A DNA stretch of 64,000 nt, from positions 9,698-73,697 of the forward strand of contig JAWKWA010000020.1 of NCBI GenBank assembly GCA_041397765.1. The letters run 5' to 3'. The notes beneath the pieces are model-generated. The model was not told the DNA's origin. It searched no databases and was given only the letters and a program-made list of their open reading frames with translations. Made by a program: the position numbers and the translations under genes. Position 1 is the stretch's first letter, and the number at the start of each line of letters is the position of its first letter. Below are positions 18,888 through 27,198 of this stretch, one piece after another. Origin of the DNA: JAWKWA01 sp041397765. GTDB taxonomy: Bacteria; Pseudomonadota; Alphaproteobacteria; Rhizobiales; Hyphomicrobiaceae.

Positions 18888-19859
18888 TCAGGGAACGAGC
18901 ACCACCTTGCCCGTCGCTTCCCGCCGCTCGATGGCGCCGAGCGCGTCGGCAAAGCGCGTGAAGGGATAGACGCCGTGGATATGCGGGGCGAGGCTGCCCT
19001 CGGCGATCCAGTCGAGCACCTGCGCCACGTTCGCCCGGTGACGCTCGGGCTCGCGCGCCACGAACTCGCCCCAGAACACGCCGACCACGTCGATGCCTTT
19101 CAGAAGCACGAGATTGAGCGGGATCTTCGGGATCTCCCCGCCCGCAAATCCGATCACCAGATAGCGGCCCTGCCAGGCCGTCGAGCGCAGCGCCGGCTCG
19201 GCATGGGGGCCGCCCACACAGTCGTAGACGACATCGGCGCCGCGGCCGTCCGTGACGTCGCGCAAGGCCTGTTTGAGGTCGGTGTCACTGTAGTTGATCG
19301 TCGCATCGGCCCCGTGCGCCACCGCGACCGCCAGCTTCTCGGGCGAGGAGGCGACGGCGATGACGCGCGCACCGAGCCGCTTGCCGATCTCGACGGCGGC
19401 GAGCCCTGCCCCGCCCGAGGCCCCGAGCACGGCGAGCGTCTCGCCGGCTTTCAGCCGTCCGCGGTCTTTCAGGCCGTGCATCGCCGTGCCGTAAGTGACG
19501 CAGACGCCCGATGCCGCCTCGTCGTTGACCCCGGCAGGAATCGGGATCAGCTTGTCGGCAGCCACCGCCACCTTCTCGCGCGCGCCACCCCAGCCGATAT
19601 AGGCCGCGACCCGATCGCCCGGGCCGACATGGACGACGCCCGGCCCGACGCTCTCGACGATGCCGGCGATCTCCGCCGCCGGCGAGAACGGCAGGGCCGG
19701 CTTCGCCTGGTAGCGACCGCGCACGATCAGCGTATCGAAGAAGTTGAGCGCCGCCGCCTTCACCGCGACGACCGCCTCGCCCGGGCCCGCGACCGGCTCG
19801 GCGATCTCCTCGACTGAAAGGGCGCCGCCCTCGAGGCTCTTGCAAAGCACGGCTTTCAT
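18888..19859 (-). CDS. NADPH:quinone oxidoreductase family, zinc-free MDR
   Basis: A 323-residue medium-chain dehydrogenase/reductase. The ATG at 19859 has GAGGAGGGGAG upstream. The N-terminal GroES-like domain contains AAALNFFDTLIVRGRYQAK and AAEIAGIVESVG. The Rossmann motif is VLGASGGAGLAAVEIGKRLG, and the family-typical YDCVGG and KGIDVVGVFWG follow. No zinc-binding Cys/His set is present, as expected for quinone-reductase-type enzymes, which reduce quinones or enones with NADPH. It is divergent from a SpoU methyltransferase gene, 130 bases apart. Confidence 0.88.
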   Translation of the reverse strand: MKAVLCKSLEGGALSVEEIAEPVAGPGEAVVAVKAAALNFFDTLIVRGRYQAKPALPFSPAAEIAGIVESVGPGVVHVGPGDRVAAYIGWGGAREKVAVAADKLIPIPAGVNDEAASGVCVTYGTAMHGLKDRGRLKAGETLAVLGASGGAGLAAVEIGKRLGARVIAVASSPEKLAVAVAHGADATINYSDTDLKQALRDVTDGRGADVVYDCVGGPHAEPALRSTAWQGRYLVIGFAGGEIPKIPLNLVLLKGIDVVGVFWGEFVAREPERHRANVAQVLDWIAEGSLAPHIHGVYPFTRFADALGAIERREATGKVVLVP

Positions 19860-19989
19860 GTGAGAACTCCCCTCCTCGCCGGGTATCGAGCCCCCGCCCC
19901 GGCCGGCCACGTCGCGGCACCACGGATCGGCAGGACGCCCGCAGTCCGAAGGCCAGCCGGATCCGCGATAGCGAACCATCGAGGCAGGC

Positions 19990-20538
19990 ATGCGCGGTTA
20001 CTTCGCCATCGGTGTCGAGCGGATATCGAAACAGCTCAATCTCGGCAACCTCATCCGCTCCGGCCATGCCTTCGGCGCCAGTTTCGTCTTCACCGTGGGC
20101 GCGCGCTACATCACCGAGGAGGCTCGCGCCGACACCTCGAAATCCGGCCTCCATGTGCCGATCTACGATTTCGCCACGCCCGCCGATCTGCTCCTGCCGC
20201 GTGGCTGCAGCCTCGTCGGCGTCGAGCTCATCGAGGATGCGGTCGATCTGCCGAGCTTCCGCCACCCCCTGCAGGCCGCCTATGTGCTCGGGCCGGAGCG
20301 CGGCTCGCTATCGCCCGCTCTCCTCGCGCGCTGCGACCATGTCGTCAAAATCCCGACGGCATTCTGCATCAATCTCGCCATGGCGGGGGCGATCGTCATG
20401 TACGACCGGGTGAGGAGCCTCGGCACCTTTCCGCCCCGGCCGGTCTCGCCGGGGGGCGCTCTCGAGCCCGCGCCGCCGCACAAGCGAGGCGGCCCCCTCT
20501 CCCGCAGGCCGGCGGTAGAGCCCGACGAGCGGTCGTGA
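19990..20538 (+). CDS. SpoU/TrmH family RNA methyltransferase
   Basis: A 182-residue protein of the SPOUT (trefoil-knot) class that 2'-O-methylates tRNA or rRNA with SAM. The three SpoU motifs are visible: NLGNLIRSGHAFGASFVF with its Asn and Arg, AYVLGPERGSLS, and INLAMAGAIVMYDR. The second motif lacks the usual Gly-Glu-Gly form but keeps the Glu. The Pro/Gly-rich C-terminal tail (about 30 residues) is probably disordered. The target RNA cannot be told from sequence. Confidence 0.85.
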   Translation: MRGYFAIGVERISKQLNLGNLIRSGHAFGASFVFTVGARYITEEARADTSKSGLHVPIYDFATPADLLLPRGCSLVGVELIEDAVDLPSFRHPLQAAYVLGPERGSLSPALLARCDHVVKIPTAFCINLAMAGAIVMYDRVRSLGTFPPRPVSPGGALEPAPPHKRGGPLSRRPAVEPDERS

Positions 20539-20663
20539 TCGCGGCCGGCACGGGGCTTTGCATGCACGGTCCAACCGGGTGGCGGCTGAGGACCGCTCTG
20601 GCTATAGTCCGGCCCGGTCGGCCGCCGGCCGGCCATCTCGCAGACCATTTCGGAGCCGTTCCC

Positions 20664-21170
20664 ATGCGCCTTGGACCAGCCGCCGCCCTCCTTCTCGTCC
20701 TCTCGGCCGGGTCCGCGCTTTCGGCCGAGCCGGCCGAGCTGCTGACCACCTCCAAGGACTGGGCCGCCTACCGCCATCAGGAGCCGGAGCGCAAGGTGTG
20801 CTTCGCGGCGAGCCAGCCCAAGGATTCGACGCCGAAGGGCAGCAAGCGCTCCGACGTCTATTTCTATCTGTCCTTCTATCCAGGCGATGGCGTCAGGAAC
20901 GAGGTCATGGTCCGCCTCGGCTTCTCGGCCAAGGCCGGCAGCCCGGTCACGGCGGTCATCGACAACCAGTCGTTCGAGCTCGTCGCGGTGGCCGACAAGG
21001 CCTATCTGGCGCGGCCCGAGGAATCGGACAAATTCGTCGAGGCCCTGAAGAAGGGCAACCGCATGGTCATCAAGGCGACGCCTGACAAGGGCGCGGAGAC
21101 GACGGACGTCTACTCGCTGCTGGGCGTGAGCAACGCCGCCAAGCAGGCCGAGGACGCCTGCGCCTCCTGA
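20664..21170 (+). CDS. Invasion-associated locus B (IalB)-like periplasmic protein
   Basis: A 168-residue exported protein. The ATG at 20664 has GGAG eight bases upstream and begins a clear signal peptide (RLGPAAALLLVLSAGSALSA, cleavage after ALSA). The mature part starts with TTSKDWAAYRHQEPERKVCF, followed by SQPKDSTPKG and SDVYFYLSFYPGDGVRNEV, the pattern of IalB-family proteins (named from Bartonella), which are common in non-pathogenic Rhizobiales. Two cysteines (CF near the start, DACAS at the end) could form a disulfide. Envelope function; the exact role is unknown. Confidence 0.83.
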   Translation: MRLGPAAALLLVLSAGSALSAEPAELLTTSKDWAAYRHQEPERKVCFAASQPKDSTPKGSKRSDVYFYLSFYPGDGVRNEVMVRLGFSAKAGSPVTAVIDNQSFELVAVADKAYLARPEESDKFVEALKKGNRMVIKATPDKGAETTDVYSLLGVSNAAKQAEDACAS

Positions 21171-21246
21171 CATCGACGGGCCGCAGCGGCGTGGCACAGG
21201 GCTTGCTCGGATCCAGGCGGATCAATGCCGCCCGGATACCCGACCA

Positions 21247-21945
21247 ATGTCCCATCGCATGCCGAAGGCCTGCTGGCTCCTCGCCGGACTGCTCGCTCTC
21301 GTCGCGGCCTTCGCCGCCCCGGCTCTTGCCGGGGGCTGGTCGGTGCCGCCGCCCGGCTATGTCGACCATCCATTGCCCGACTGCCCACGCTCGCTCTCGC
21401 GCCCACTTGCGCACTACCGGGTCTGCGAGGACCAGATGGCCGGCTTCGCCTCGGCCTTGGCAAAGGCCCGGGCCGAAGGTCGTTTCCTCCTCGTCGTTTT
21501 CGGTGCCACCTGGTGCCCGCAATGCGCTTCCCTCGAGCGGACCCTCGACGGCGGCCTCCTCGAGACAGGTTCGACGGAGACGGCCCAGGCGGCCCCCCTC
21601 GCCGCGCGGCTGTTGCGCTATGATGTCGGTGGCAGCGTTCTGGTGAAGGGCCGGACGCGCGCCGTCCCCTCGGGCGCCGCCGTCCTCGATCTCGTGCTCG
21701 CCCGCGATCCCGAGGCCGAATGGCGCGGCTGGCCATTCATCGCCGTCCTCGACCCGGCCGATCCCTCCCGTGTCTATACGCGCAACACCGCCGATCTGTG
21801 GGACCCGGCGGCCGCCCGCCACGATCCCGACCGGCTGCGCGCCGTTCTCGCCGGTGCCCTCGCCCATCTCGACACCGGCGCCGCCCGGCCGGACGAGCCG
21901 CGCCGCGGCCTTGCCTCGCGGCTCTATCATTGGCTGATCGACTGA
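21247..21945 (+). CDS. Exported thioredoxin-fold protein (CPQC)
   Basis: A 232-residue protein with a signal peptide (WLLAGLLALVAAFAAPALAG). The mature part holds a thioredoxin-like fold: LLVVFGATWCPQCASLER carries the active-site CPQC about 95 residues in, followed by a long insertion and FIAVLDPADPSRVY as the second half. Periplasmic CxxC proteins of this sort act in disulfide reduction or cytochrome maturation; which one is unclear. It reads in the same direction as the IalB gene upstream and rlmN downstream, with 76- and 164-base gaps. Confidence 0.74.
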   Translation: MSHRMPKACWLLAGLLALVAAFAAPALAGGWSVPPPGYVDHPLPDCPRSLSRPLAHYRVCEDQMAGFASALAKARAEGRFLLVVFGATWCPQCASLERTLDGGLLETGSTETAQAAPLAARLLRYDVGGSVLVKGRTRAVPSGAAVLDLVLARDPEAEWRGWPFIAVLDPADPSRVYTRNTADLWDPAAARHDPDRLRAVLAGALAHLDTGAARPDEPRRGLASRLYHWLID

Positions 21946-22109
21946 TCCGGCGACGAACGACGGCCCTGGTCTTGGCGGCCCCGCCCCGCCGTGCGATGGC
22001 GACGGCGGCGGACCGGGAGAGCAGCCTTGCGCTTGCCGCCGGGCCTGTCGAATCCGATAATGACGCCGTTGCCCGGTCTACCCGCCGCGCCGGTTGAGAG
22101 GATTGCCCG

Positions 22110-23316
22110 TTGCCGCCCGTGACCACCGCCGAAGCCGAGACGCCCGCGTCCCTCGCTGCCCCCGCACGCCTGCCGAGCCTCGCCGGCGAGGGCCGGGCCG
22201 GGCTCGCGACCGCGCTTGCCGCCCTTGGCGTGCCCGAGCGCCAGGTGCGGATGCGCACGCAACAGCTCTGGCGCTGGCTCTATGTCGAGGGCGCGACCGG
22301 CTTCGAAGGGATGACCGACATCTCCCAAGGATCTCCGCGGCCGGCTCGCCGCCGCGCATTCCCTCGCCCGCCCCCAGATCGTCGCCGAGCAGCTCTCCAG
22401 CGACGGCACCCGCAAATGGCTGCTCCGCCTCGAGAGCCACGGCCGCGAGGTTCGCCCGCCCGAGGTCGAATGTGTCTATATCCCCGAAAGCGATCGCGGC
22501 ACGCTGTGCATCTCCAGCCAGATCGGCTGCACGCTGACCTGCTCCTTCTGCCACACCGGCACGCAGAAGCTCGTCCGCAACCTGACGCCCGCCGAGATCG
22601 TCGGCCAGATCCTCATCGCCCGCGACCGGCTCGGCGACTGGCCGGGCGCCGCCCGCCCGACGGATGGCGGCCTCGTTCCCGACGCCGAGCGCGCCATCAC
22701 CAATGTGGTGCTGATGGGCATGGGCGAGCCGCTCTACAATTTCGACAATGTCCGCGACGCCATCGCCACCGCCTCCGACGGCGAGGGCCTGTCGCTGTCG
22801 AAGCGACGCATCACCCTCTCGACCTCGGGGGTCGTGCCGGAGATCCCGCGCTGGGGCGAGGAGGGCGGCACCATGCTCGCCATCTCGCTCCATGCCGTGC
22901 GCGACGAGTTGCGCGACGTGCTGGTGCCGATCAACCGCAGATATCCGATCGCCGAGCTGTTGGCCGCCTGCCGGGCATATCCCGGCCTCTCCAACGCCCG
23001 GCGCATCACCTTCGAATATGTCATGCTGAAGGGCGTGAACGATTCCATCGCCGAGGCGAAGGAGTTGGTGCGCCTCCTCGCCGGCATCCCTGCCAAGATC
23101 AATCTCATCCCGTTCAATCCCTGGCCGGGCGCGCCCTACCAATGCTCCGACTGGGCGCAGATCGAGCGCTTCGCCGAGGTCGTCAACCGGGCCGGCTATG
23201 CGAGCCCGGTGCGCACGCCGCGCGGTCGCGACATCATGGCCGCCTGCGGGCAGCTCAAATCCGCCAGCGAGCGGTTGCGCGCCAGCGCCAGCCGCCTCGA
23301 GGGCACGACCTCGTGA
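22110..23316 (+). pseudogene. rlmN: 23S rRNA/tRNA adenine-C2 methyltransferase RlmN, one-base frameshift
   Basis: RlmN is a radical-SAM enzyme that methylates A2503 of 23S rRNA and A37 of some tRNAs. A TTG at 22110 with AGAGGA seven bases upstream starts the N-terminal domain (RMRTQQLWRWLYVEGATGFE, MTDIS). An extra C in the run at 22324-22326 then shifts the frame. In the +1 frame the protein resumes as DLRGRLAAAHSLARPQIV and continues with the radical-SAM CxxxCxxC (GCTLTCSFCHTG), VLMGMGEPLYN, and the catalytic Cys near the end (DIMAACGQLK). Length across the shift is normal (about 400). The homopolymer position makes a sequencing error likely. The stop overlaps the GTG of the next gene by four bases. 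Confidence 0.87.
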
Positions 23317-24218
23317 CCGGCCGCTCACCGGCCGGGGCGGGCGATCTCGCGGCCTGGATCGGCCGGACCCATGAGAGCCGCGACGTCATCGCCACCTGGC
23401 CGGCCATCGCCCTCGCCGCCACGCTCGACCACCCCGAGAGCTTTGCGCCGGGCGCCGCCCTGCCGCCCGCTTGGCATTGGATGTATTTCCACGAGCCGGT
23501 ACCGATGTCCGCCCTCGGCCGCGACGGTCATCCGGCTCTCGGCGGCTTCCTGCCGCCCGTCGCCCTGCCGCGGCGGATGTGGGCCGGCGGCCGCCTCGCC
23601 ATCGCAAAGCCGCTTTCCTTCGGCGAGACCGTCACGCGCCTGTCCACCGTCCGCGCCATCGAGCAGAAGCAGGGGCGCTCCGGATCGCTCGTCTTCGTCA
23701 CCGTCGAGCACCGCTTCAGCGGCGACAACGGCGGCGACATGACCGAAGAGCACGACATCGTCTATCGCGATGTCGCCCCGCCCGGCACCAAGGCCGCAGC
23801 CGCCTCTCCCGCCGCCTCGGCGGGTGCCGGCACGCCGCCGCCCTCGCCGGACGGGCACGGTCCCGCCGACTGGCTCCAGATCGTGACGCCATCGAGCGTC
23901 ATGCTGTTCCGCTATTCCGCGCTGACCTTCAACGGCCACCGCATTCACTACGATCTCGATTTCTGCCGCAAGGACGAGGGCTATCCGGGTCTCGTCGTGC
24001 ACGGACCGCTGATCGCGACGCTGCTGCTCGATCTGCCGCGCCGTCATCTCCCCGGCCGGCGGGTCGCGCGCTTCTCCTTCCGCGCCCTCGCCCCGCTCTT
24101 CCACGACCGCCCGTTCGAGATCGCGGGACATGCCGTCGATGGCACGTCCCTGTCGCTCACGGCGCTCCTGCCAGGTGGCGGCATTGCCATGCAAGCCGAG
24201 GTCGGGCTCGCGCCCTGA
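23313..24218 (+). CDS. MaoC/HTD2-type acyl-CoA hydratase (mesaconyl-C4-CoA hydratase-like)
   Basis: A 301-residue double hot-dog protein starting at a GTG that overlaps the rlmN stop (GTGA). The N-terminal half carries HWMYFHEPVPMSALGRDGHP and the FLPPVALPRRMWAGGRLAI run typical of HTD2/FAS1-like dehydratases. The C-terminal half has FNGHRIHYDLDF and GLVVHGPLIATLLLDL, where the His and Asp are expected to be catalytic. Related enzymes hydrate mesaconyl-C4-CoA or itaconyl-CoA. The linker between domains (about 150-180) is Ala/Pro-rich. The specific acyl-CoA is not determined. Confidence 0.8.
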   Translation: MTGRSPAGAGDLAAWIGRTHESRDVIATWPAIALAATLDHPESFAPGAALPPAWHWMYFHEPVPMSALGRDGHPALGGFLPPVALPRRMWAGGRLAIAKPLSFGETVTRLSTVRAIEQKQGRSGSLVFVTVEHRFSGDNGGDMTEEHDIVYRDVAPPGTKAAAASPAASAGAGTPPPSPDGHGPADWLQIVTPSSVMLFRYSALTFNGHRIHYDLDFCRKDEGYPGLVVHGPLIATLLLDLPRRHLPGRRVARFSFRALAPLFHDRPFEIAGHAVDGTSLSLTALLPGGGIAMQAEVGLAP

Positions 24219-24247
24219 CCGGCGGCCGCGTGCGCACATCTTGCCGG

Positions 24248-24994
24248 CTACCGGCACGCCCTGAGGAAACCCCGGTCCATATGCAGGTGGTCGTGATGCT
24301 CGCGATTGGCCTCGGGCCCGAGCACCACGCGGAAATAGCGGCAGGCTCCCTCGTGCACCGCCCTCAGGAACGCCGCCTTGGGACCCCCGCCCTTCCAGTC
24401 CCGCGCGACGACGATCCTCTCGCCGCTCGCCAGAGTGAAGCCCGAGATGTCGATGGCATTGGCGGTCGCGTGCTGGCTGCGGACGATGTCCTTCGACACG
24501 CGCTCGATGAGCTTGCGGTACTTCTGGTAGAAGCCGCCGATGATGTTGCGGCACGAATAGGTGCCGAAATCGCTCACCGCCGTGACGCGCGAGCCGAGCA
24601 GCCGCTCGGCTTCCGGCTGCACCACCTCGATCATCCACAGTGAATAGGCGGCGGCCGCCTGGCAGGTGACGGGCGAGAGCCCGATCGTCGCCCCCCCGGC
24701 CGATTGCAGGCTGACCGCGTTCGCCCAGCCGCAGCCTTGCGCATCGTAGGCCTGGTCCGGCACCGCGGACGCCACCGCATGCGGCGGCACCAGCACTGTC
24801 TGACACAGCTCGCGATCGCCGGCGAGCGCGGCGAGGCGCCAGTCGACGAACCAGCCGTTCCGCTCATCGAGGCTGATCGCCGGCAGTGGCGAGTAGCTCG
24901 GCGAGATGTAGCCCGTTCTCAGCACATAGAGATATTCGAGCGACAGGAGCGCCAGCAGCAGGATGACGGTGTTGGGAATGAAGGGGATGCGCAT
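24248..24994 (-). CDS. Extensin-like C-terminal domain protein
   Basis: A 248-residue protein with an N-terminal membrane anchor (IPFIPNTVILLLALLSLEYLYV); an in-frame GTG three bases upstream is an alternative start. The extensin-like domain carries HATANAIDISGF and, near the end, HHDHLHMDRGF. These resemble the HxxxxxxD and HxH metal ligands of LAS-type (VanY/MepA) peptidoglycan peptidases, so a cell-wall peptidase role is plausible but unproven. Several Cys (CQTVL, GCGW, TCQA, YSCRN, ACR) suggest disulfides outside the cytoplasm. The gene converges with the dehydratase, 29 bases apart. Confidence 0.8.
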   Translation of the reverse strand: MRIPFIPNTVILLLALLSLEYLYVLRTGYISPSYSPLPAISLDERNGWFVDWRLAALAGDRELCQTVLVPPHAVASAVPDQAYDAQGCGWANAVSLQSAGGATIGLSPVTCQAAAAYSLWMIEVVQPEAERLLGSRVTAVSDFGTYSCRNIIGGFYQKYRKLIERVSKDIVRSQHATANAIDISGFTLASGERIVVARDWKGGGPKAAFLRAVHEGACRYFRVVLGPEANREHHDHLHMDRGFLRACR

Positions 24995-25163
24995 CACGAC
25001 CCGGTCGGGCGGCTGAGGATCGGCCGATCATCAGGAAACGGGCGCCGAAGTCAACGATGCAGCTTCCGGCCTGCCGGGGCCGGGCGCCTGCCCCGAAGCG
25101 AGAAAGGGCGCAGCGATTGCTCGCCACGCCCCCTCCTCGCGCCACGCGATGCTTGCGCGCCCC

Positions 25164-26402
25164 CTACTGGGCGAGGCGCAGATTGGTGAGACTGACCGCG
25201 ATCGCCTTGAAAGCCTTGCGCAGCTCGGTGCCGTTGGCGGCGTCGTAGTAGAGCTTGTCGCCGTTCTCGTCGGTGCTGGCGCAGGTCTCGAGCATGGTCT
25301 GGGCCGAGCCCGGGGCCTGGAAGGCGACCGAGTAGATGAGCACGCCCTCGGCCTTGATGTTGTCGCAGATCTCGAGCGCCTGCTGGCTGGAGGTGGCACC
25401 CGGAACATACTGGGTGTTGAAGACACCGTCCGTCATCAGCACGATCGCCTTGGTGAGGTTGCGCGTGCCGTAGTCCTTGGGCGCCTCCGGCCAGACCGAG
25501 GCCCAGGTCGGCGAGACCATGTACCAGGCCCAGGCGAGACCGATATGGCCGGCGGTCGAGCCCTGCGCATTGAACAGGTCGATCTTGTCGTGCAGCGCCT
25601 GCTTGTTGTTGGTCAGCGGCTCGATCGAGACGCCCGGGCAGTTGTTGGCGACGCGGCGGCCGTCGCTCTCGACGCCCAGAAAGTCGCCGGTATCGGGCAG
25701 TGCATCGGTGTAGATCTCGGACGTGTCGCGCTCGAACATGCAGGAGGACGGCGGCGCGGCGTCGCCCGAGGCGAAGGCGGCGTAGGTACCGGCATTCACA
25801 TAGGCCGAGTAGGGCGCGAGGCCGATCTTGACGTCGCTGATGGCACCGTTGTCGGGGATCAGCATGTCGACGAGGTCGCCCGCGGCCAGCCGCAGATCGG
25901 CGATCTTCTGGCCGCCCATCGAGCCGGTCAGGTCGAGCGCGAGGCCGAGCTCGATGTCGTGCACGTTGAAGGTGGCGGCCGTATCGGTCCAGAAGTCGAT
26001 CGATTTGACGCCGAAGATGCGGCCGAACAGCGTCGGCACATGCGTCTCGACGGCGAGCCGGATGGTCCGCGTGTCGCGGTCGATCTGGACGTCGAGCGTG
26101 CCGTAGTCGGCGAGCATGTTGCCGTCGCTGAGCAGATTGTCGTGATAGAAGCGGTTGGCCAGCTCCTCGACCTCGGCATCGTCGAGATTGGCCGAGACGA
26201 TGGCGCGGGTCGCGGCGAGCGCGGCGGCATCGAGCGCCGAAGCGGTCTTGGCCTGGGCGCCCATGGCGCGGCTGCCGTCGAGGCCGAGGCCGATCAGGCC
26301 GACGAGCAGGACGCAGCTCAGGCCGAACAGGATGGCGATGGCGCCTTCCTCGTTCTTCTGGAAGTCTTGCAGGCTCTTGGGTGTCTTGCGGATCTTGGTC
26401 AT
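25164..26402 (-). CDS. Tad-type pilus assembly protein with VWA domain (TadG-like)
   Basis: A 412-residue protein starting at ATG 26402 with AGGGA upstream. The N-terminus is a class III prepilin-like segment: NEEGAIAILFGLSCVLLVGL, i.e. a short basic lead, Glu-Glu-Gly, then a long hydrophobic helix. The rest is a von Willebrand factor A domain with the MIDAS motif LALDLTGSMGG and later KAIVLMTDGVFNTQYVPG. This is the TadG/TadE layout, minor pilus or surface proteins in Tad systems of alphaproteobacteria. No other tad genes are in the window, so this is an isolated copy. A one-mismatch CtrA-like box lies about 110 bases upstream. Confidence 0.84.
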   Translation of the reverse strand: MTKIRKTPKSLQDFQKNEEGAIAILFGLSCVLLVGLIGLGLDGSRAMGAQAKTASALDAAALAATRAIVSANLDDAEVEELANRFYHDNLLSDGNMLADYGTLDVQIDRDTRTIRLAVETHVPTLFGRIFGVKSIDFWTDTAATFNVHDIELGLALDLTGSMGGQKIADLRLAAGDLVDMLIPDNGAISDVKIGLAPYSAYVNAGTYAAFASGDAAPPSSCMFERDTSEIYTDALPDTGDFLGVESDGRRVANNCPGVSIEPLTNNKQALHDKIDLFNAQGSTAGHIGLAWAWYMVSPTWASVWPEAPKDYGTRNLTKAIVLMTDGVFNTQYVPGATSSQQALEICDNIKAEGVLIYSVAFQAPGSAQTMLETCASTDENGDKLYYDAANGTELRKAFKAIAVSLTNLRLAQ

Positions 26403-26505
26403 CTCTGGTCCCTCGTGGCGCGAGTTGGATGCCGAGGGGAGATGCAAGGGGAATGCTAGTTCGGGCCGGCCGGTCGCAAGGACCGGTCCGATGCTCGCGA
26501 CGTGA

Positions 26506-26520
26506 TGAACGAAGCGTTAA
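26506..26520. promoter_or_regulatory. CtrA-like box (TGAA-N7-TTAA)
   Basis: One mismatch from TTAA-N7-TTAA, about 105-120 bases upstream of the TadG-like gene. Tad pilus genes are CtrA-controlled in Caulobacter, which makes the position interesting, but this weak site alone proves nothing. Confidence 0.22.
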
Positions 26521-26742
26521 GTCGGGGCCTGAAACGCCCTTGGCGGGCCCGGAGGCGGCCTGAAGAGTGCGGCGAGCCTGTCGCCGGTCGGTCGGCGGGT
26601 GCCCCGATGCGAGGCCGGCGTCCCGGATCGGCACAGGTCCGCCGATCCGGGCGCAGGCAAGGCTGCCGGCCCGGCGCGTAACGAAACGACACGTCGGCAT
26701 GCTCTTGCGAGCCGTCACGGTAGAAGGCCGATCGGACCACCA

Positions 26743-26801
26743 GAGCCTGATTGGTCGAGATGCGAGTGGTCACGCGAGCATCGAGAGCTCGAATCAGGCT
26801 C
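26743..26801. repeat. Long inverted repeat, possible structured RNA
   Basis: GAGCCTGATT (26743-26752) and AATCAGGCTC (26792-26801) are perfect 10-base inverted arms around a 39-base centre that can itself partly fold (GATGC with GCATC). It lies 65 bases beyond the DUF1674 stop on the minus strand. It could be a terminator-like structure or a remnant of a mobile palindrome. Confidence 0.35.
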
Positions 26802-26822
26802 GAAGACCTGGGAGTTGGAGCA

Positions 26823-26861
26823 TGTCCGACACGGTCGAACCGATTCCGAGACTGTCGGACA
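26823..26861 (-). terminator. Hairpin directly after the DUF1674 gene
   Basis: TGTCCGACA and TGTCGGACA (9-base perfect arms, 21-base loop containing CGGTCGAACCG, which can pair again) begin four bases after the stop codon of the minus-strand gene. No U-run follows, so it may protect the 3' end rather than terminate. Confidence 0.4.
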
Positions 26862-26865
26862 GGCC

Positions 26866-27063
26866 CTAGAAATCTGAGATGATGCCGTCCTTCTCCCAGT
26901 CGCCGTAGCGCACCGGGTCGGGACCGTCCCGGCCGCCCGTCTCGGCGGGCGCCTTGGTCCGCTGCCGTTCGGCGGTCTTGCGCCGGGCCTCGGCCTCGGC
27001 GAGCGCGCGTCTGGCGGCCTCGCTGAGTGGCGGCCGCTCGGTCCTGCTGCTGTCGCTCGCCAT
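26866..27063 (-). CDS. DUF1674 (SDHAF4-like) protein
   Basis: A 65-residue protein from ATG 27063. The C-terminal signature PVRYGDWEKDGIISDF is the DUF1674 motif shared with mitochondrial SDHAF4, which helps flavinate and protect free succinate dehydrogenase flavoprotein. The N-terminal part is Arg/Glu/Ala-rich and disordered. Its position beside and divergent from htpX is common in alphaproteobacteria. It fits with the sdhCDA operon elsewhere in this window, but a direct role there is inferred. Confidence 0.8.
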   Translation of the reverse strand: MASDSSRTERPPLSEAARRALAEAEARRKTAERQRTKAPAETGGRDGPDPVRYGDWEKDGIISDF

Positions 27064-27198
27064 CACCGCGCTCCAATTGTTCCCCGCATCATCAAGCATT
27101 ATATCTGTGGTGGTGCAATGCGGTGTCCGGCAGCCGCACTGCGGTTCGGCTGAATGAGGCGGTGCCGGGGCTGAGCCCTACCGGGAAATCAAACGTCC

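Larger units (their letters stand above)
26403..26865. other. Non-coding stretch of 463 bases with inverted repeats
   Basis: It lies between the TadG-like gene start and the DUF1674 gene end, both on the minus strand. It holds a CtrA-like box near the pilus gene and two inverted repeats next to the DUF1674 stop (described separately). I find no gene with a credible start and ribosome site. Confidence 0.5.

Noticed and set aside
23325..24806. Minus-strand frame of 493 codons across the MaoC-type gene
   Set aside because: It overlaps two well-supported genes in other frames and shows no family features.
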